NCBI GenBank assembly: GCA_963715255.1
Contig: CAVQRN010000003.1
Coordinates: 239,203-303,202, forward strand
Length of the DNA: 64,000 nt
Direction: 5' to 3'
From: JAHEEL01 sp963715255
GTDB taxonomy: Bacteria; Actinomycetota; Acidimicrobiia; Spongiisociales; UBA5794
Both the position numbers and the translations under genes were made by a program. The notes below the pieces were generated by a model that was not told where the DNA came from, did no database searches, and worked only from the letters and a program-made list of their open reading frames with translations. Positions 7,618-17,025 of the stretch are shown in pieces; positions within the stretch are counted from its first letter, which is position 1; the number at the start of each line of letters is the position of its first letter.

Positions 7618-9146
7618 ACGGGCGGAATACCGTGGCGCCGATCCGAGAAGGTCCGGTCCTTCCGAGCGGCGTATCGAAGCCGTGCAATGATCTCCCGCCG
7701 GAGTTCCTCCGGTTGGATGACCGCATCGATCACGTTCTCGGACGCGAGCCTCAGCAGATCAACGTCCGCTGAATACTCGGCACGGCGTTCCTCGATGAAC
7801 GCCTCCCGCTCGCCCTCAGGCAGTGTCTCGATCTTGTTGAAATACACAGCGTTGATCGCCGCCTCGGGCCCCATGACGGCGATCTCAGCGGTCGGAAGCG
7901 CGAGGGTCGCGTCGGGACGGAACCCTGGTCCGGAGAATGCGTAGAGACCGGCACCATACGCCTTGCGAACGATGACCGAGATCCTCGGCACCGTCGCCTC
8001 GGCAAGCGCGGTCAGCATTTTGGCCCCCGCGCGAATGATGCCTTGCCGCTCGACCTCCGTGCCGATCATGAACCCCGGTACATCGGCGAAGAAGAGCAGC
8101 GGAACGTTCATCGCATCACATAGCCACATGAATCGGGCGGCCTTGTCCGCGGAGTCCACGAACAGCACCCCGCCGAGGTGGCTGGGCTGTGAGGCAACGA
8201 TCCCGACGGGTTTGCCGTCGAGCAGCGCGAACGCTGTGATCAACTCGCGTGCGAACAGTTCCTTGACTTGGAAGAGAGACCCTGCATCGACGATCCCCCT
8301 CAAGAAGTCGAGCATGTCGTAGACGGCTCTCGGATCTTCCGGGAGCATCTCAGCCGGCCGGAACCCTTCCTCAGGCGGGTCTGGGGCGTACACGGGGGGA
8401 AGAACCCGAGTGTGGTCGGCGACGTAGCTGAAGTACTGCTGGGCCCAGGCGATCGCTTCCTCGTCGCTCGACACGAGCGCGTCTCCGCACCCGGAGACCT
8501 CGCAGTGCATGCGGGCCCCGCCCATCGCTTCGAGCGTCGTCTCCTCGCCGATGACCATCTGCGCCATGCGGGGCGAGCCGAGGTACATCGAAGCGCGACC
8601 CTCGACCATCACGACGACGTCGCAGAACGACGGGATGTACGCACCGCCCGCCGCCGACGGCCCGAACAGGCAACACACCTGAGGAACCCGGCCCGACAGC
8701 CGAATCTGGTTGTAGAAGATCTTCCCCGCGCCGCGCCGCCCTGGGAAGAGATCGACCTGGTCGGTGATGCGAGCGCCGGCAGAGTCCACCAGGAAGAAGA
8801 CCGGCAGCAGCTCGTCGTATGCCGCCTCGAGGGCACGGATGATCTTCTCGACCGTCAGACGGCCCCAACTACCTGCCTTCACGGTGGGATCGTTGGCGAT
8901 CACCATGACGGGACGTTCATCGATCGTTCCCCTGCCGGTCACGACGGCATCAGCCCCATGGCCTTCTGTCATGGCGTTGGCAAGAAGACCATCCTCGACG
9001 AAGGACCCCGGGTCGCACAGAAGATCGACTCGGTCACGGACGAACATCTTCCCCCGCTCGTTCAGCACCTCGTGGTACTTCTCCGGGCCTCCGGTTGCAG
9101 CCCGATCAGTCTCTGCATGGAATCGGTCGCTCAGGGAGCCGGTCAT
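7614..9146 (-). CDS. Acyl-CoA carboxylase, carboxyltransferase (beta) subunit
   Basis: At 510 residues it matches the propionyl/acetyl-CoA carboxylase beta chain (AccD5/PccB family). This chain transfers carboxyl from biotin to acyl-CoA for fatty acid, polyketide or propionate metabolism in the cytoplasm. Both halves of the crotonase-like fold are present: N-terminal KYHEVLNERGKMFVRDRV and GHGADAVVTGRG, the oxyanion region SAGARITDQVD and FGPSAAGGAYIPSFCDVV, and the C-terminal QPSHLGGVLFVDSADKAARF and FADVPGFMIGTEVE. The start overlaps the stop of der (ATGA) and the stop overlaps the 51-aa protein. No biotin-carboxylase alpha gene is in the window. Substrate choice cannot be decided by reading alone. 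Confidence 0.93.
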   Translation of the reverse strand: MTGSLSDRFHAETDRAATGGPEKYHEVLNERGKMFVRDRVDLLCDPGSFVEDGLLANAMTEGHGADAVVTGRGTIDERPVMVIANDPTVKAGSWGRLTVEKIIRALEAAYDELLPVFFLVDSAGARITDQVDLFPGRRGAGKIFYNQIRLSGRVPQVCCLFGPSAAGGAYIPSFCDVVVMVEGRASMYLGSPRMAQMVIGEETTLEAMGGARMHCEVSGCGDALVSSDEEAIAWAQQYFSYVADHTRVLPPVYAPDPPEEGFRPAEMLPEDPRAVYDMLDFLRGIVDAGSLFQVKELFARELITAFALLDGKPVGIVASQPSHLGGVLFVDSADKAARFMWLCDAMNVPLLFFADVPGFMIGTEVERQGIIRAGAKMLTALAEATVPRISVIVRKAYGAGLYAFSGPGFRPDATLALPTAEIAVMGPEAAINAVYFNKIETLPEGEREAFIEERRAEYSADVDLLRLASENVIDAVIQPEELRREIIARLRYAARKDRTFSDRRHGIPPV

Positions 9147-10462
9147 GCTTCCCTCCCGCGACGCTTGCGGGCTACGACCCGAACGGGTGTCCCGGTGAAG
9201 TCATAGGTCTCTCGCATGCGACGCTCGATGAATCGGAGATAGTCGGGTCCCAGATCCCCGCCTCGCACGAACAGGATGAACGTCGGTGGTTCGGTCTCGG
9301 CCTGGACTGCGTAGAGGATGTGGGGCCGCTTGTTCTTCCGCACCGGAGGCGGATGAGCCTCCTGCAACGCCCGGATCAGCCGATTGAGTTCCGGCGTGGG
9401 AACCCGGCGACGCCGATTCTCCAGCACCGCTCGCACGGCTGCCGGGAGACGCACGAGGCGAGACCCGGTCTGCGCCGAGACCCTGAGGATCGGTGCCCAG
9501 TCGATGAACGCGAGACGATCAGCGACAGAATCCTCGGTGTGGAGGCGCTCCTCTTCATTCCGGATGTCCCATTTGTTCAGCACGAGGATCAACCCGACGC
9601 CGGCATCCACGACCTCCTCGGCGAGGCGTTGCTCCTGATGGGTTGCCCCCAACGTGCCATCGATCATCAAGAGAGCGACATCCGACTGCGTCAGAACGCT
9701 CCTCGCCCGCATCACCGCGTACTTCTCCACGTCGTCGGTGATCTTGGTCCTGCGCTTGATTCCTGCCGTGTCGATGACCTCGAACGGTTCACCGTCGAGT
9801 TCCACGACGAAGTTGATCGGATCTCTCGTCGTGCCCGGCACGTCCGAAACCAGCACTCGGTCTTCTCCGGCGAGCCGATTCAGCAGCGTCGACTTGCCAA
9901 CGTTTGGTCGTCCGATGATCGCGAGACTGGCGATGACGTTGTCCGCGACGGCTTCTCCTAGATCCGGGAGCGTCTCAACGAGACGGTCGAGGAACTCGCC
10001 GGTGTTGCGTCCGTGGAGAGCCGAGATCGGCATGGGTTCGCCGAGGCCCAATGACCAGAAACGAGCAAGATCGAGTTCGACGTTGGGTCCGTCGACCTTG
10101 TTGGCGACAAACAAGTACGGGACACCGCTGCGCTGAAGGATCCGCGCCACGCCGACATCGTCGTCGGTCAAGTCCGCTGTGCCGTCGGTTACGAAGACAA
10201 CGACGTCTGCACCACCGACCGCGATCTCCGCCTGTTCGCGAATGTCGGCGATCAGTTGCTCACCTGGCCGGAACTCCCATCCGCCTGTGTCAACGAGGAT
10301 GAAGTCGCGGCCGCTCCAGTCGGCGTTGAACTCACGCCGATCGCGAGTCACGCCGGCCTGTTCGTCAACGACGGCAGCCTTGTGTCGCACGACGCGATTC
10401 ACGAGCGTCGACTTGCCGACGTTCGGGCGTCCAAGGATGACCACGACAGGGAGTCGACTCAT
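9143..10462 (-). CDS. der: GTPase Der (EngA), ribosome assembly
   Basis: This is an essential GTPase for maturation of the 50S subunit. It has two tandem G domains, each with the full set of motifs: G1 GRPNVGKSTLVNR (about residue 10) and GRPNVGKSTLLNR (about 185), G3 DTGGW and DTAGI, G4 NKVD and NKWD. A C-terminal KH-like domain (YLRFIERRMRETYDFTGTPV) follows. The length of 439 is normal. It overlaps the DUF512 gene upstream and the carboxylase gene downstream by four bases each. In mycobacteria der directly follows cmk; here they are separated by ispH and the DUF512 gene. Confidence 0.97.
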   Translation of the reverse strand: MSRLPVVVILGRPNVGKSTLVNRVVRHKAAVVDEQAGVTRDRREFNADWSGRDFILVDTGGWEFRPGEQLIADIREQAEIAVGGADVVVFVTDGTADLTDDDVGVARILQRSGVPYLFVANKVDGPNVELDLARFWSLGLGEPMPISALHGRNTGEFLDRLVETLPDLGEAVADNVIASLAIIGRPNVGKSTLLNRLAGEDRVLVSDVPGTTRDPINFVVELDGEPFEVIDTAGIKRRTKITDDVEKYAVMRARSVLTQSDVALLMIDGTLGATHQEQRLAEEVVDAGVGLILVLNKWDIRNEEERLHTEDSVADRLAFIDWAPILRVSAQTGSRLVRLPAAVRAVLENRRRRVPTPELNRLIRALQEAHPPPVRKNKRPHILYAVQAETEPPTFILFVRGGDLGPDYLRFIERRMRETYDFTGTPVRVVARKRRGREA

Positions 10463-11845
10463 GCCGCTGCTCCTTCGATGAGACCCCAGCCGGTTGCCGG
10501 GGTGACGATGATTGGGACCGGAGATGCATCTCGGAGATCTTCGAGCGACATGTCGTCGAGGAAGACGTCCCCAGAGAGCGCAACGTCGGGGAGGAGATAG
10601 CGGGCAACGGGTTCGCTATCACTCTCGATGGCACGCTTGAGATCGGATCCGACCAGGAGGCCGGCGACCGCTGTGTTCCCCCCGAAGAAGCGATTCTCGA
10701 CCTCGACGAGTCGAAGCGAGCGACCGCTGAGGCGTTCAAGCTGCGGAAGCAGGGGATCCAGCGCCGCTGCGCCGTAGCTTCCGGTGAGAATGCCGACGGG
10801 GCCTTCCAACGCTGCAGGGTCCGGCCCGGTGTGGCGCGGCGCGCGGATACCCCTCGCTCGGCGCGGAGGGAATCGCTCTCCACTCGCCGGTGACGAGCGG
10901 AGAAGAAGCCGCTCCCCCCGTCGAGAGAGCCGTGATCTCATCGGTGAAGGTTCGGACCATCCCGATTCCATTCTCGTGCTGAGGGAAGTCCTCGTACGCG
11001 GCCCGGGGCGGAATCGCGCGATCCGCAACCAGGTAGAGCTCATCAGATGCGAAGAACATTCGTCTCCCGAGCCGGCGCATCGACTCATCCTGCCAGAAGT
11101 GGATGGTGTCCAGATCGGCGCCGGCCTCGGCACCGGTGTGGACGCGGAGATTCTCTTCGGTGTTGTAGCGGGACAGGCCGAGCGGCACGATCCCGACGGA
11201 CGCCAGCCCGGGGTACCGGGCAAGGATCTCTGCCGCCGTTCTGTCGAGCGTGGCGCCATCGTTGATGCCGGGACACAGCACGACCTGTCCGTGCACGGCA
11301 ACCCCATGGTCCAAGAGCGCCCTGAGCCATCGAAGAGACGTCGCTCCGCGTGGGTTCCGCAGCATTCGTGTTCTCACCGCGGGGTCGGTGGCGTGGATCG
11401 AGACGTAGAGAGGGCCGAGGCGCTCTTCAACGACGCGAGCAAGGTCCAGTTCAGTGAAGCGGGTCAGCGTCGTGAAGTTTCCGTAGAGGAACGACAGGCG
11501 GTAGTCGTCGTCCTTCAGGTACAGCGACTCGCGTATCCCAGGGGGAAGCTGATAGATGAAACAGAACTCGCAATGGTTGTCGCAGGTCTGGACCCGATCG
11601 AAGATCGACGACGAGAGTCTGATGCCCAGGGGCTCTCCGGCGATCTTGTCGAGACGAATGGTCCTGTCCCCGTCTTCTCCACGGATCGTGACTTCGGGGT
11701 CCGTGTCGTCGATGAGTTGCTGGTACTCGATCACGTCGGACGGGACGATTCCGTTCACGGCAATGAGTTCATCACCAACCGTCAGCCCCGCCTCAGCGGC
11801 CGGGCTGTCGCCAACGATCTCGATCACGGTGGGATTGGACATCGC
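10459..11845 (-). CDS. PDZ/radical-SAM DUF512 protein (frameshifted)
   Basis: Reading through one shift near 10850 gives about 461 residues, the usual size. An N-terminal PDZ-like domain (GDSPAAEAGLTVGDELIAVNG) is followed by a radical-SAM-like region with a cysteine cluster (CDNHCEFCFIYQLP), likely to bind a 4Fe-4S cluster. The DUF512 core follows (VHGQVVLCPGINDG, IVPLGLSRYN), then a Rossmann-like C-terminus (GILTGSYGAAAL, ENRFFGGNTAVAGLL, DVFLDDMSLEDL). The family is conserved in actinobacteria, firmicutes and cyanobacteria and commonly lies beside der. Its reaction is not firmly known. I chose the MSNPTVIEIVG start because the PDZ domain begins there. Confidence 0.88.
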
Positions 11846-11898
11846 TGCCGATGGTACCCGTCCGTTCTCCAGACCCGACACCCTCTATGCTCGCTCGA

Positions 11899-12945
11899 AT
11901 GAGCCCTCAGGTATTACTTGCCGAGCCGCGCGGCTTCTGCGCAGGTGTCGAGATGGCGATCAAGGCGTTGACATGGATGGTTCAGACGTTCGAGCCTCCG
12001 GTCTACTGCTACCACGAGATCGTCCACAACGCCGCAGTTGTTGCCGCGTTCGAACGGGCCGGCGTCGTCTTCGTCGACGATGTTTCCGATGTTCCGGTCG
12101 GCAGTCCGGTCATGCTGTCTGCCCACGGCTCCGCACCCGAAGTGGTTGCCGCGGCGGAGCGTCGGGCGGCGGTGATGATCGACGCGGTGTGTCCGCTCGT
12201 CACGAAGGTCCATCATGAGATGCGCCGCATGTCTGATCGCGGCTACGACATCATCTACGTCGGTCATGAGGGGCATGACGAGGCGATCGGTGCGATTGCC
12301 GAAGCCCCCAGCGCAGCCACGCTGGTCGATCCCGTCGAAGGGCTCGGCTCCTTTGATCCGAGCGATCGAAACAAGGTGGCGCTCCTTGCTCAAACCACGC
12401 TCGGTCTGTACGAGTGGGAGGGTGTTCTGGCCGACGCAGGCAAGCGTTTCCCCGGACTCGAGACCGCGAGGAAGAGCGACCTCTGCTACGCCACAACGAA
12501 TCGTCAGACGGCCATCCTGCACCTCGCCGAGTCGGCGTCGGTCATCCTCGTTGTTGGCTCCGAGAACTCATCGAACACTCAGGCCCTGGTCCGGGTCGCT
12601 CGGATGGCCGGCGTGCGTGCGTACCGGGTCGATGGTCCTGAGGATGTCGATCCCTCGTGGTTCGACGACGACGACCTGGTTGGTGTGACGGCAGGTGCGT
12701 CGGCTCCCGACCAACGGGTGCGGGCGGTCATCGAGGCGGTGGGGCCGGGCGGGGCGGTCGAGATCGTCCGCGTCACGGACGAGGACGAGTACTTCCCGCT
12801 CCCCCCTCGCCTCCGGATCTTCGTCAAGACGCTGCAAGCTCTCGTGGAGGGAGCGTTCGCCGCTCCGAATCCAGGAGCCCACGGTCCAATAGAAGACGAT
12901 CGAGGCTGGGACGCAAGTGAAGCACTCGCGCTCCTGGGCGTGTGA
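11899..12945 (+). CDS. ispH: 4-hydroxy-3-methylbut-2-enyl diphosphate reductase
   Basis: This is the last enzyme of the MEP isoprenoid pathway, reducing HMBPP to IPP and DMAPP with an oxygen-sensitive Fe-S cluster. The three cluster cysteines are visible in RGFCAGVEMA, DAVCPLVTKVH and SDLCYATTNRQ. The substrate-binding motifs YCYHEIVHN, SAHGSAP and VVGSENSSNTQ are also present. The length of about 348 suits the bacterial family. The start is taken at MSPQVLLAEPRG; an in-frame ATG four codons earlier (11887) is equally possible, since neither has a clear ribosome binding site. It is the only plus-strand gene between 6.4 and 29 kb and is divergent from the DUF512 gene. Confidence 0.96.
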   Translation: MSPQVLLAEPRGFCAGVEMAIKALTWMVQTFEPPVYCYHEIVHNAAVVAAFERAGVVFVDDVSDVPVGSPVMLSAHGSAPEVVAAAERRAAVMIDAVCPLVTKVHHEMRRMSDRGYDIIYVGHEGHDEAIGAIAEAPSAATLVDPVEGLGSFDPSDRNKVALLAQTTLGLYEWEGVLADAGKRFPGLETARKSDLCYATTNRQTAILHLAESASVILVVGSENSSNTQALVRVARMAGVRAYRVDGPEDVDPSWFDDDDLVGVTAGASAPDQRVRAVIEAVGPGGAVEIVRVTDEDEYFPLPPRLRIFVKTLQALVEGAFAAPNPGAHGPIEDDRGWDASEALALLGV

Positions 12946-12981
12946 GTAGCTGAGTCCAGATCCTGCAGACGGGGCCGGCCG

Positions 12982-13658
12982 TCACCGCCGGTGTGTTCGG
13001 CTTTTCCTGTTCGTTGTTGCCTCAACCAGGTTCAACACCCGCTCCACGACCTCATCGATGGTGAGATCGCTCGTGTCGATGATCACGGCATCGACCGCAG
13101 GCTTCAGCGGCGAGGCCTCGCGGCTTGAATCCGCATGGTCTCTCGCTGCCAGCTCCGCGGCAATCTGTTCCGTGGACTTGTCGACTGCTTCGGCATCTCC
13201 GGATCGGCGCGCCGCGCGTGAATTTCGGGTCGTGCGGTCAAGTAGATCTTCACCGGTGCATCGGGGAATACCACCGTCCCGATGTCGCGTCCTTCGACGA
13301 CGGCCGAACCGCCCCGTTCTTCAACCCATGATCGCTGAAGCGCGACGATGCGGGAACGGACATCGGGATGGGTTGCCACAACACTCGAAGCTTTGGTCAC
13401 CTCGTCGGTGCGGAGCTCATCGGTCACGTCGATACCGTCGATACTGACGATCCCGTCGACGATCCGTATCTCCACGGCGTCGAGTGCTGCGAGTACCCCG
13501 TCGCTGTCATTGAGAGCCCCGCCGTTCCGGAGCGCTGCGAGACCAGCCGCTCGATAGGTTGAGCCGGTGTCGAGGTGGGGTAGCCCGACGGATATCGCGA
13601 CCCGACTCGCAACCGTCGACTTGCCGACACCTCCCGGCCCGTCTACCGCGATGACCAC
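12982..13658 (-). CDS. cmk: Cytidylate kinase (frameshifted)
   Basis: This enzyme phosphorylates CMP and dCMP. The N-terminal P-loop (VIAVDGPGGVGKSTVA), the substrate segment (LDTGSTYRAAGLAAL), the NMP-binding region, VVEGRDIGTVVFPDAPVKIYLTA and the LID start (RPEIHARRAD) are in one frame. After about 13200 the expected C-terminus (DAEAVDKSTEQIAAELAARD, then IIDTSDLTIDEVVERVLNLV) continues in another frame. Adding one C to a CC run restores a 225-residue protein of normal size. As cmk is normally essential, an assembly indel is the likeliest cause. It starts at a GTG within the end of aroA (16-base overlap), a pairing common in bacteria. Confidence 0.92.
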
Positions 13659-14917
13659 ACAGCCTCCAGAGTTTCGTAGAACGACGGCCAGGATACGTTG
13701 GCCGCGGACGCCCCGACGATCGTCACCGGCCCGTCAGCTGCCGTGGCGGCGACGGCGGCCGTCATCGCGATCCGGTGATCACCGCTCGCGTTGATGATGC
13801 CGCCGTCGAGGAAGCCGGTGCCGATGACCGCGAATCCGTCCTCGGTTGCTTCTGCTCCCCCGCCGAGGGCGCGGATCATCCCGGTTGTGCTCGCAATCCG
13901 GTCACTCTCTTTTCCCCTCAGTTCGGCTGCCTCGCGAACGATCGTGATGCCCTCGGCGTAGGCCGCGAGAACGGCAACGAGCGGGAGTTCATCGATCGCT
14001 GCGGCCACCGTGGCTCCGAAAACCTCAACGGCCTGCAGTGCGTGACCGGTGACGGCCACGGTCCCGATGACATCGCCGTGTATCGATCCCGTCACCTCAC
14101 CATGGACCTTGGCGCCCATCCGCTCGAGGATGGTCAGGAAGCCGAGACGACCGGGATTGAGGGAGATTCCCGGCGTAACGACATGGGCTCCTTCCACGAG
14201 AGCTGCGCTTGCCCACAGGTATGCGGCGCTCGACGGATCGCCGGGGACGTCGTACCGGGCTCCGGGGATCCGACCTGGGAAGATCTCCATCTTGGTACCG
14301 TCGCCGCCCGCGCCGAGACCGAACGTCTCAAGCCACCGTTCCGTGTGGTCCCGATAACCCGCAGGACTGTCGATCGTCGATCGTCCATCTGCCTGAATCG
14401 CCGCTAGCTCGAACGCCGACCGCACCTGGGCGGAGGCGACATCGATGCTCACGTCGGCGCCGCGGAGCACCGCACACCCGGTCGTGATGGGTGCGGTGCC
14501 GTCAGGCTGTGTCTCGAGTTCGAGTCCGAGCGCACCGAGTGGTGCCACGAGTCGGGCCATCGGACGCGATCGCAATGAGGCATCCCCGGTGAGCGTGATC
14601 CTGAGCGGTGCAGCAGCGAGACTGCCCGAGAGCAGTCGGATCGTTGTCCCAGAATTGGCGCAGTCGATGGGTCCGGAGGGATCCATCAAACGGTCCACGG
14701 GCGAGAATCGGTCACCGGTACGTTGCACGCCGAGACGGCCCAGCGCGGCCTCAGTCGCAGCGACGTCCCGTCCGGGTGCAAGACCAGTGATCTCGCTGTC
14801 GTCTTCCGCGAGTGAGGCAAAGACCAAAGCACGGTGCGACAGCGATTTGTCTCCCGGGATCTGGACGCCCGTCCGAAACACTCCCCCGGCCGGTTCAACC
14901 GTCCTCGTGTCCTCCAT
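13643..14917 (-). CDS. aroA: 3-phosphoshikimate 1-carboxyvinyltransferase (EPSP synthase)
   Basis: This is the sixth step of the shikimate pathway, joining PEP and shikimate-3-phosphate. The 424 residues contain the PEP/S3P-binding motifs IPGDKSLSHRALVFASLAE, ANSGTTIRLLSG, and LRSRPMARLV. The C-terminal half has GDPSSAAYLWASAAL, IDELPLVAVLAAYAEG, ELRGKESDRI and GDHRIAMTAAVA. The LSGSLAA and GDKSLSHR motifs suggest a class I-like enzyme. The start MEDTRTVEPAGG follows a GGAGG site and overlaps the end of rluB by 23 bases. Its placement between rluB and cmk differs from M. tuberculosis, where rluB is followed directly by cmk. Confidence 0.96.
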   Translation of the reverse strand: MEDTRTVEPAGGVFRTGVQIPGDKSLSHRALVFASLAEDDSEITGLAPGRDVAATEAALGRLGVQRTGDRFSPVDRLMDPSGPIDCANSGTTIRLLSGSLAAAPLRITLTGDASLRSRPMARLVAPLGALGLELETQPDGTAPITTGCAVLRGADVSIDVASAQVRSAFELAAIQADGRSTIDSPAGYRDHTERWLETFGLGAGGDGTKMEIFPGRIPGARYDVPGDPSSAAYLWASAALVEGAHVVTPGISLNPGRLGFLTILERMGAKVHGEVTGSIHGDVIGTVAVTGHALQAVEVFGATVAAAIDELPLVAVLAAYAEGITIVREAAELRGKESDRIASTTGMIRALGGGAEATEDGFAVIGTGFLDGGIINASGDHRIAMTAAVAATAADGPVTIVGASAANVSWPSFYETLEAVWSSR

Positions 14918-15638
14918 CGTCCACCTCCTCCCCTGCTTGGTACAACGCCCGGATCTCTTCGATGGTGAGTCGCCGACAGTGACCAGGAGACAGTGAGGCG
15001 TCTCGCAACGGACCGATCGAGGTGCGAACGAGTCGCTGAACCGGGTGGCCCAGGGCGTCGAACATCCGTCGAACGATCCGCTTGCGCCCTTCACTCATGG
15101 TCACCTCGACGAGGGACGTGTCGCCCGAACGATCGAGAATGCGCGCCGACACGGCCGCGGCAGGACCATCGTCGAGTTTCACGCCACTCGTGAGTCGACG
15201 AATCGTCCCGGGCTCGACGATCCCTTCGACCAGAACGACGTAGGTCTTGTGCACCCCAAATCGCGGGTGGGTGAGCCTGAGGGTGAGGTCTCCGTCGTTG
15301 GTGAGCACCATGAGTCCTTCAGAGTCGGCATCGAGGCGCCCCGCCGGGTAGACCCGCGGTCCCTCTGGCACCAGGTTGACCACCGTCGGCCTCCCCTGTG
15401 GATCATCCGCGGTGCTCACCGTTCCCACCGGCTTGTAGACGGCGTAGTAGGCGAGATCCGGGGCGATCGGAAGCGGCACACCATCGATCACGACTCGTGC
15501 GGTCGTCGGGTCGACCTTCTGTCCGAGATGCGCCGTTTCACCATCGACCGTAACGCGACCCTTGCCGATCAGGACCTCCGCGTGGCGGCGGGAGACGAAA
15601 CCGGACCGGCCTATCAGCTTCTGAAGTCGTTCGATGAT
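14895..15638 (-). CDS. rluB: 23S rRNA pseudouridine synthase RluB family; start codon unusual
   Basis: This enzyme isomerises a uridine in helix 89 of 23S rRNA. An N-terminal S4 domain (ERLQKLIGRSGFVSRRHAE, VLIGKGRVTVDG) leads into the catalytic domain with YAVYKPVGTVST and the catalytic Asp segment YPAGRLDADSEGLMVLTNDG, then the RLTHPRFGVHKTY and EGRKRIVRRMFDALGH motifs. The S4 domain extends upstream of the first ordinary start codon (a GTG at 15491). In that frame no ATG, GTG or TTG occurs before the overlap with scpB. The best candidates are ATC codons at 15636-15638 or 15633-15635, beside a GGAGGG sequence. Either a rare start or a base error is involved. The total would be 247 residues, the normal length. 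Confidence 0.9.
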   Translation of the reverse strand: MIERLQKLIGRSGFVSRRHAEVLIGKGRVTVDGETAHLGQKVDPTTARVVIDGVPLPIAPDLAYYAVYKPVGTVSTADDPQGRPTVVNLVPEGPRVYPAGRLDADSEGLMVLTNDGDLTLRLTHPRFGVHKTYVVLVEGIVEPGTIRRLTSGVKLDDGPAAAVSARILDRSGDTSLVEVTMSEGRKRIVRRMFDALGHPVQRLVRTSIGPLRDASLSPGHCRRLTIEEIRALYQAGEEVDDGGHEDG

Positions 15639-16192
15639 CCCTCCGGTCGGAAGGGCCGCTCGAGTGTTTCGACGATCTCGGCCGGTGGCACGTGGTCGGC
15701 GAGCGGCGGCAGATCCTGGGGACTGTTGACCCCCAACTTCTCGAGGAACAACTCGGTCGTGCCGTAGAGGAGCGCCTGCCCGGGTCCCGGGGCGGTTCCG
15801 ACCTCTCGAACGAGGCCTCGCCGTTCAAGGGTATGGAGCGCACGCTCGGAGTCAACGCCGCGCACGTCCGCGATCTGCCCTCGGGACACCGGCTGCTTGT
15901 ATGCAACAACCGCGAGCGTCTCGAGCGCGGCGTTCGAGAGCCGCGTCGCCCGTTCCGAGGCTGCGAAACGCTCGACGTACGGCAGCATCTCCGGAGCGGT
16001 GTACAGACGCCACCCTCCCGCCACCTGGCGCAAGACGAAGCCACCGTGTCTGTCGGTCAATTCGCGCTCGAATTCGTCGAGCATCAACTCGACGTCTGCG
16101 AGCGGGGCTTCGACCACTTCGGCGAGTTCCCGCGTGGTGATCGGGGTCTCGGCCACGAACAGGATCGCCTCGACGGCTCCACGGATCTCCAT
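15614..16192 (-). CDS. scpB: Segregation and condensation protein B
   Basis: ScpB is the winged-helix partner in the Smc-ScpA-ScpB condensin complex. The 192 residues contain the expected opening (EIRGAVEAILFVAETPITTRELAEVV), the first winged helix with RHGGFVLRQVAGGWRLYT, and the second with LSNAALETLAVVAYKQPVSRGQIADVRGVDSE. LLYGTTELFLEKLGV completes the fold. The ATG overlaps the stop of scpA as TGATG, so the two are translated together. The end overlaps the start region of rluB. This order is conserved in actinobacteria. Confidence 0.95.
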   Translation of the reverse strand: MEIRGAVEAILFVAETPITTRELAEVVEAPLADVELMLDEFERELTDRHGGFVLRQVAGGWRLYTAPEMLPYVERFAASERATRLSNAALETLAVVAYKQPVSRGQIADVRGVDSERALHTLERRGLVREVGTAPGPGQALLYGTTELFLEKLGVNSPQDLPPLADHVPPAEIVETLERPFRPEGSSNDFRS

Positions 16193-16965
16193 CAGAGGGG
16201 TTCCTCTCCACTGAGCAGCGCATCGAGTCGTTCGGCCGCCACTGCTTCGCTGTATCCGATCATGATCGGCGAATGCCGACCATCTTGTGAGACTCGCAGA
16301 ATGCCCCATCTGGCGAGTTCGAGCAGGCCAAGGAAGTATGCGACGATCTCGACCGACCGCGAGCAGTGGGCGACCACCGACTCGAAGTCGGTCTCGACTG
16401 CAGCTGCCATACGGTCCTGGAGGTCGAGCATCGCCTCCTGCACGGACGGCAACTCCAGATCCAGGTGGTCCAGATCGACCACGTCGTCTTCGTCGGCGAA
16501 GACCCGTTCGGCGATGGCGGCCAATCCGGCGGCATCAACGGGGAGGACGAATGATGGTGGCGGCGGGGTCACGTCCTCCAGACCGATCGATCGAGCGACG
16601 TAGCGCTCGTTTGCGGCGATCCGGTGGGAGAGGACGGCGGCGACATCCTTGAACGTGAGATTCGTGAGGAGGCGTGAGAGCAGGCGATCCCGCTCTTCGG
16701 CAAGCGCCAACTCGTCATCCAGATCGATCTCGCGGTCGTCGGGGAGCAGATGTCGGGCCTTCAACTGGATGAGCGTCGACGCGATCAGCAGAAACTCGCT
16801 CGTGACGCCGAGATCCATCTCGCTCATCACATCGAGGTAGCCGACATACTCGGCGACGAGATCGGAGAGGCTCAACTCGGTGATCTCGACCTGATGTGAT
16901 GTGATCAGCTGGAGCAACAGATCCAACGGTCCCTCGAAGACCCTCGTCTTGACCTCATACGTCAT
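16192..16965 (-). CDS. scpA: Segregation and condensation protein A (kleisin)
   Basis: ScpA is the kleisin subunit that bridges the Smc heads and binds ScpB, acting in chromosome compaction and segregation. The 257-residue protein opens with FEGPLDLLLQLITSHQVEITELSLSDL, the hallmark N-terminal domain. It continues with YLDVMSEMDLGVTSEFLLIASTLIQLKARHLLP and ends with a winged helix (TFLGLLELARWG-like stretch AYFLGLLELARWGILRV). It is the first gene of scpA-scpB-rluB-aroA-cmk. No parA gene precedes it, unlike mycobacteria; an HD-domain gene lies just upstream instead. Confidence 0.95.
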   Translation of the reverse strand: MTYEVKTRVFEGPLDLLLQLITSHQVEITELSLSDLVAEYVGYLDVMSEMDLGVTSEFLLIASTLIQLKARHLLPDDREIDLDDELALAEERDRLLSRLLTNLTFKDVAAVLSHRIAANERYVARSIGLEDVTPPPPSFVLPVDAAGLAAIAERVFADEDDVVDLDHLDLELPSVQEAMLDLQDRMAAAVETDFESVVAHCSRSVEIVAYFLGLLELARWGILRVSQDGRHSPIMIGYSEAVAAERLDALLSGEEPL

Positions 16966-17025
16966 GGTCGATGATGGTATCGCCCGAGGAGCGCACTGGG
17001 CAATACATGTCGCCCATCTCGGCGT

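Noticed and set aside
8268..9206. Plus-strand open frame of over 300 residues opposite the carboxylase gene
   Set aside because: The minus strand encodes a complete carboxyltransferase with all motifs; the plus frame has no family resemblance.
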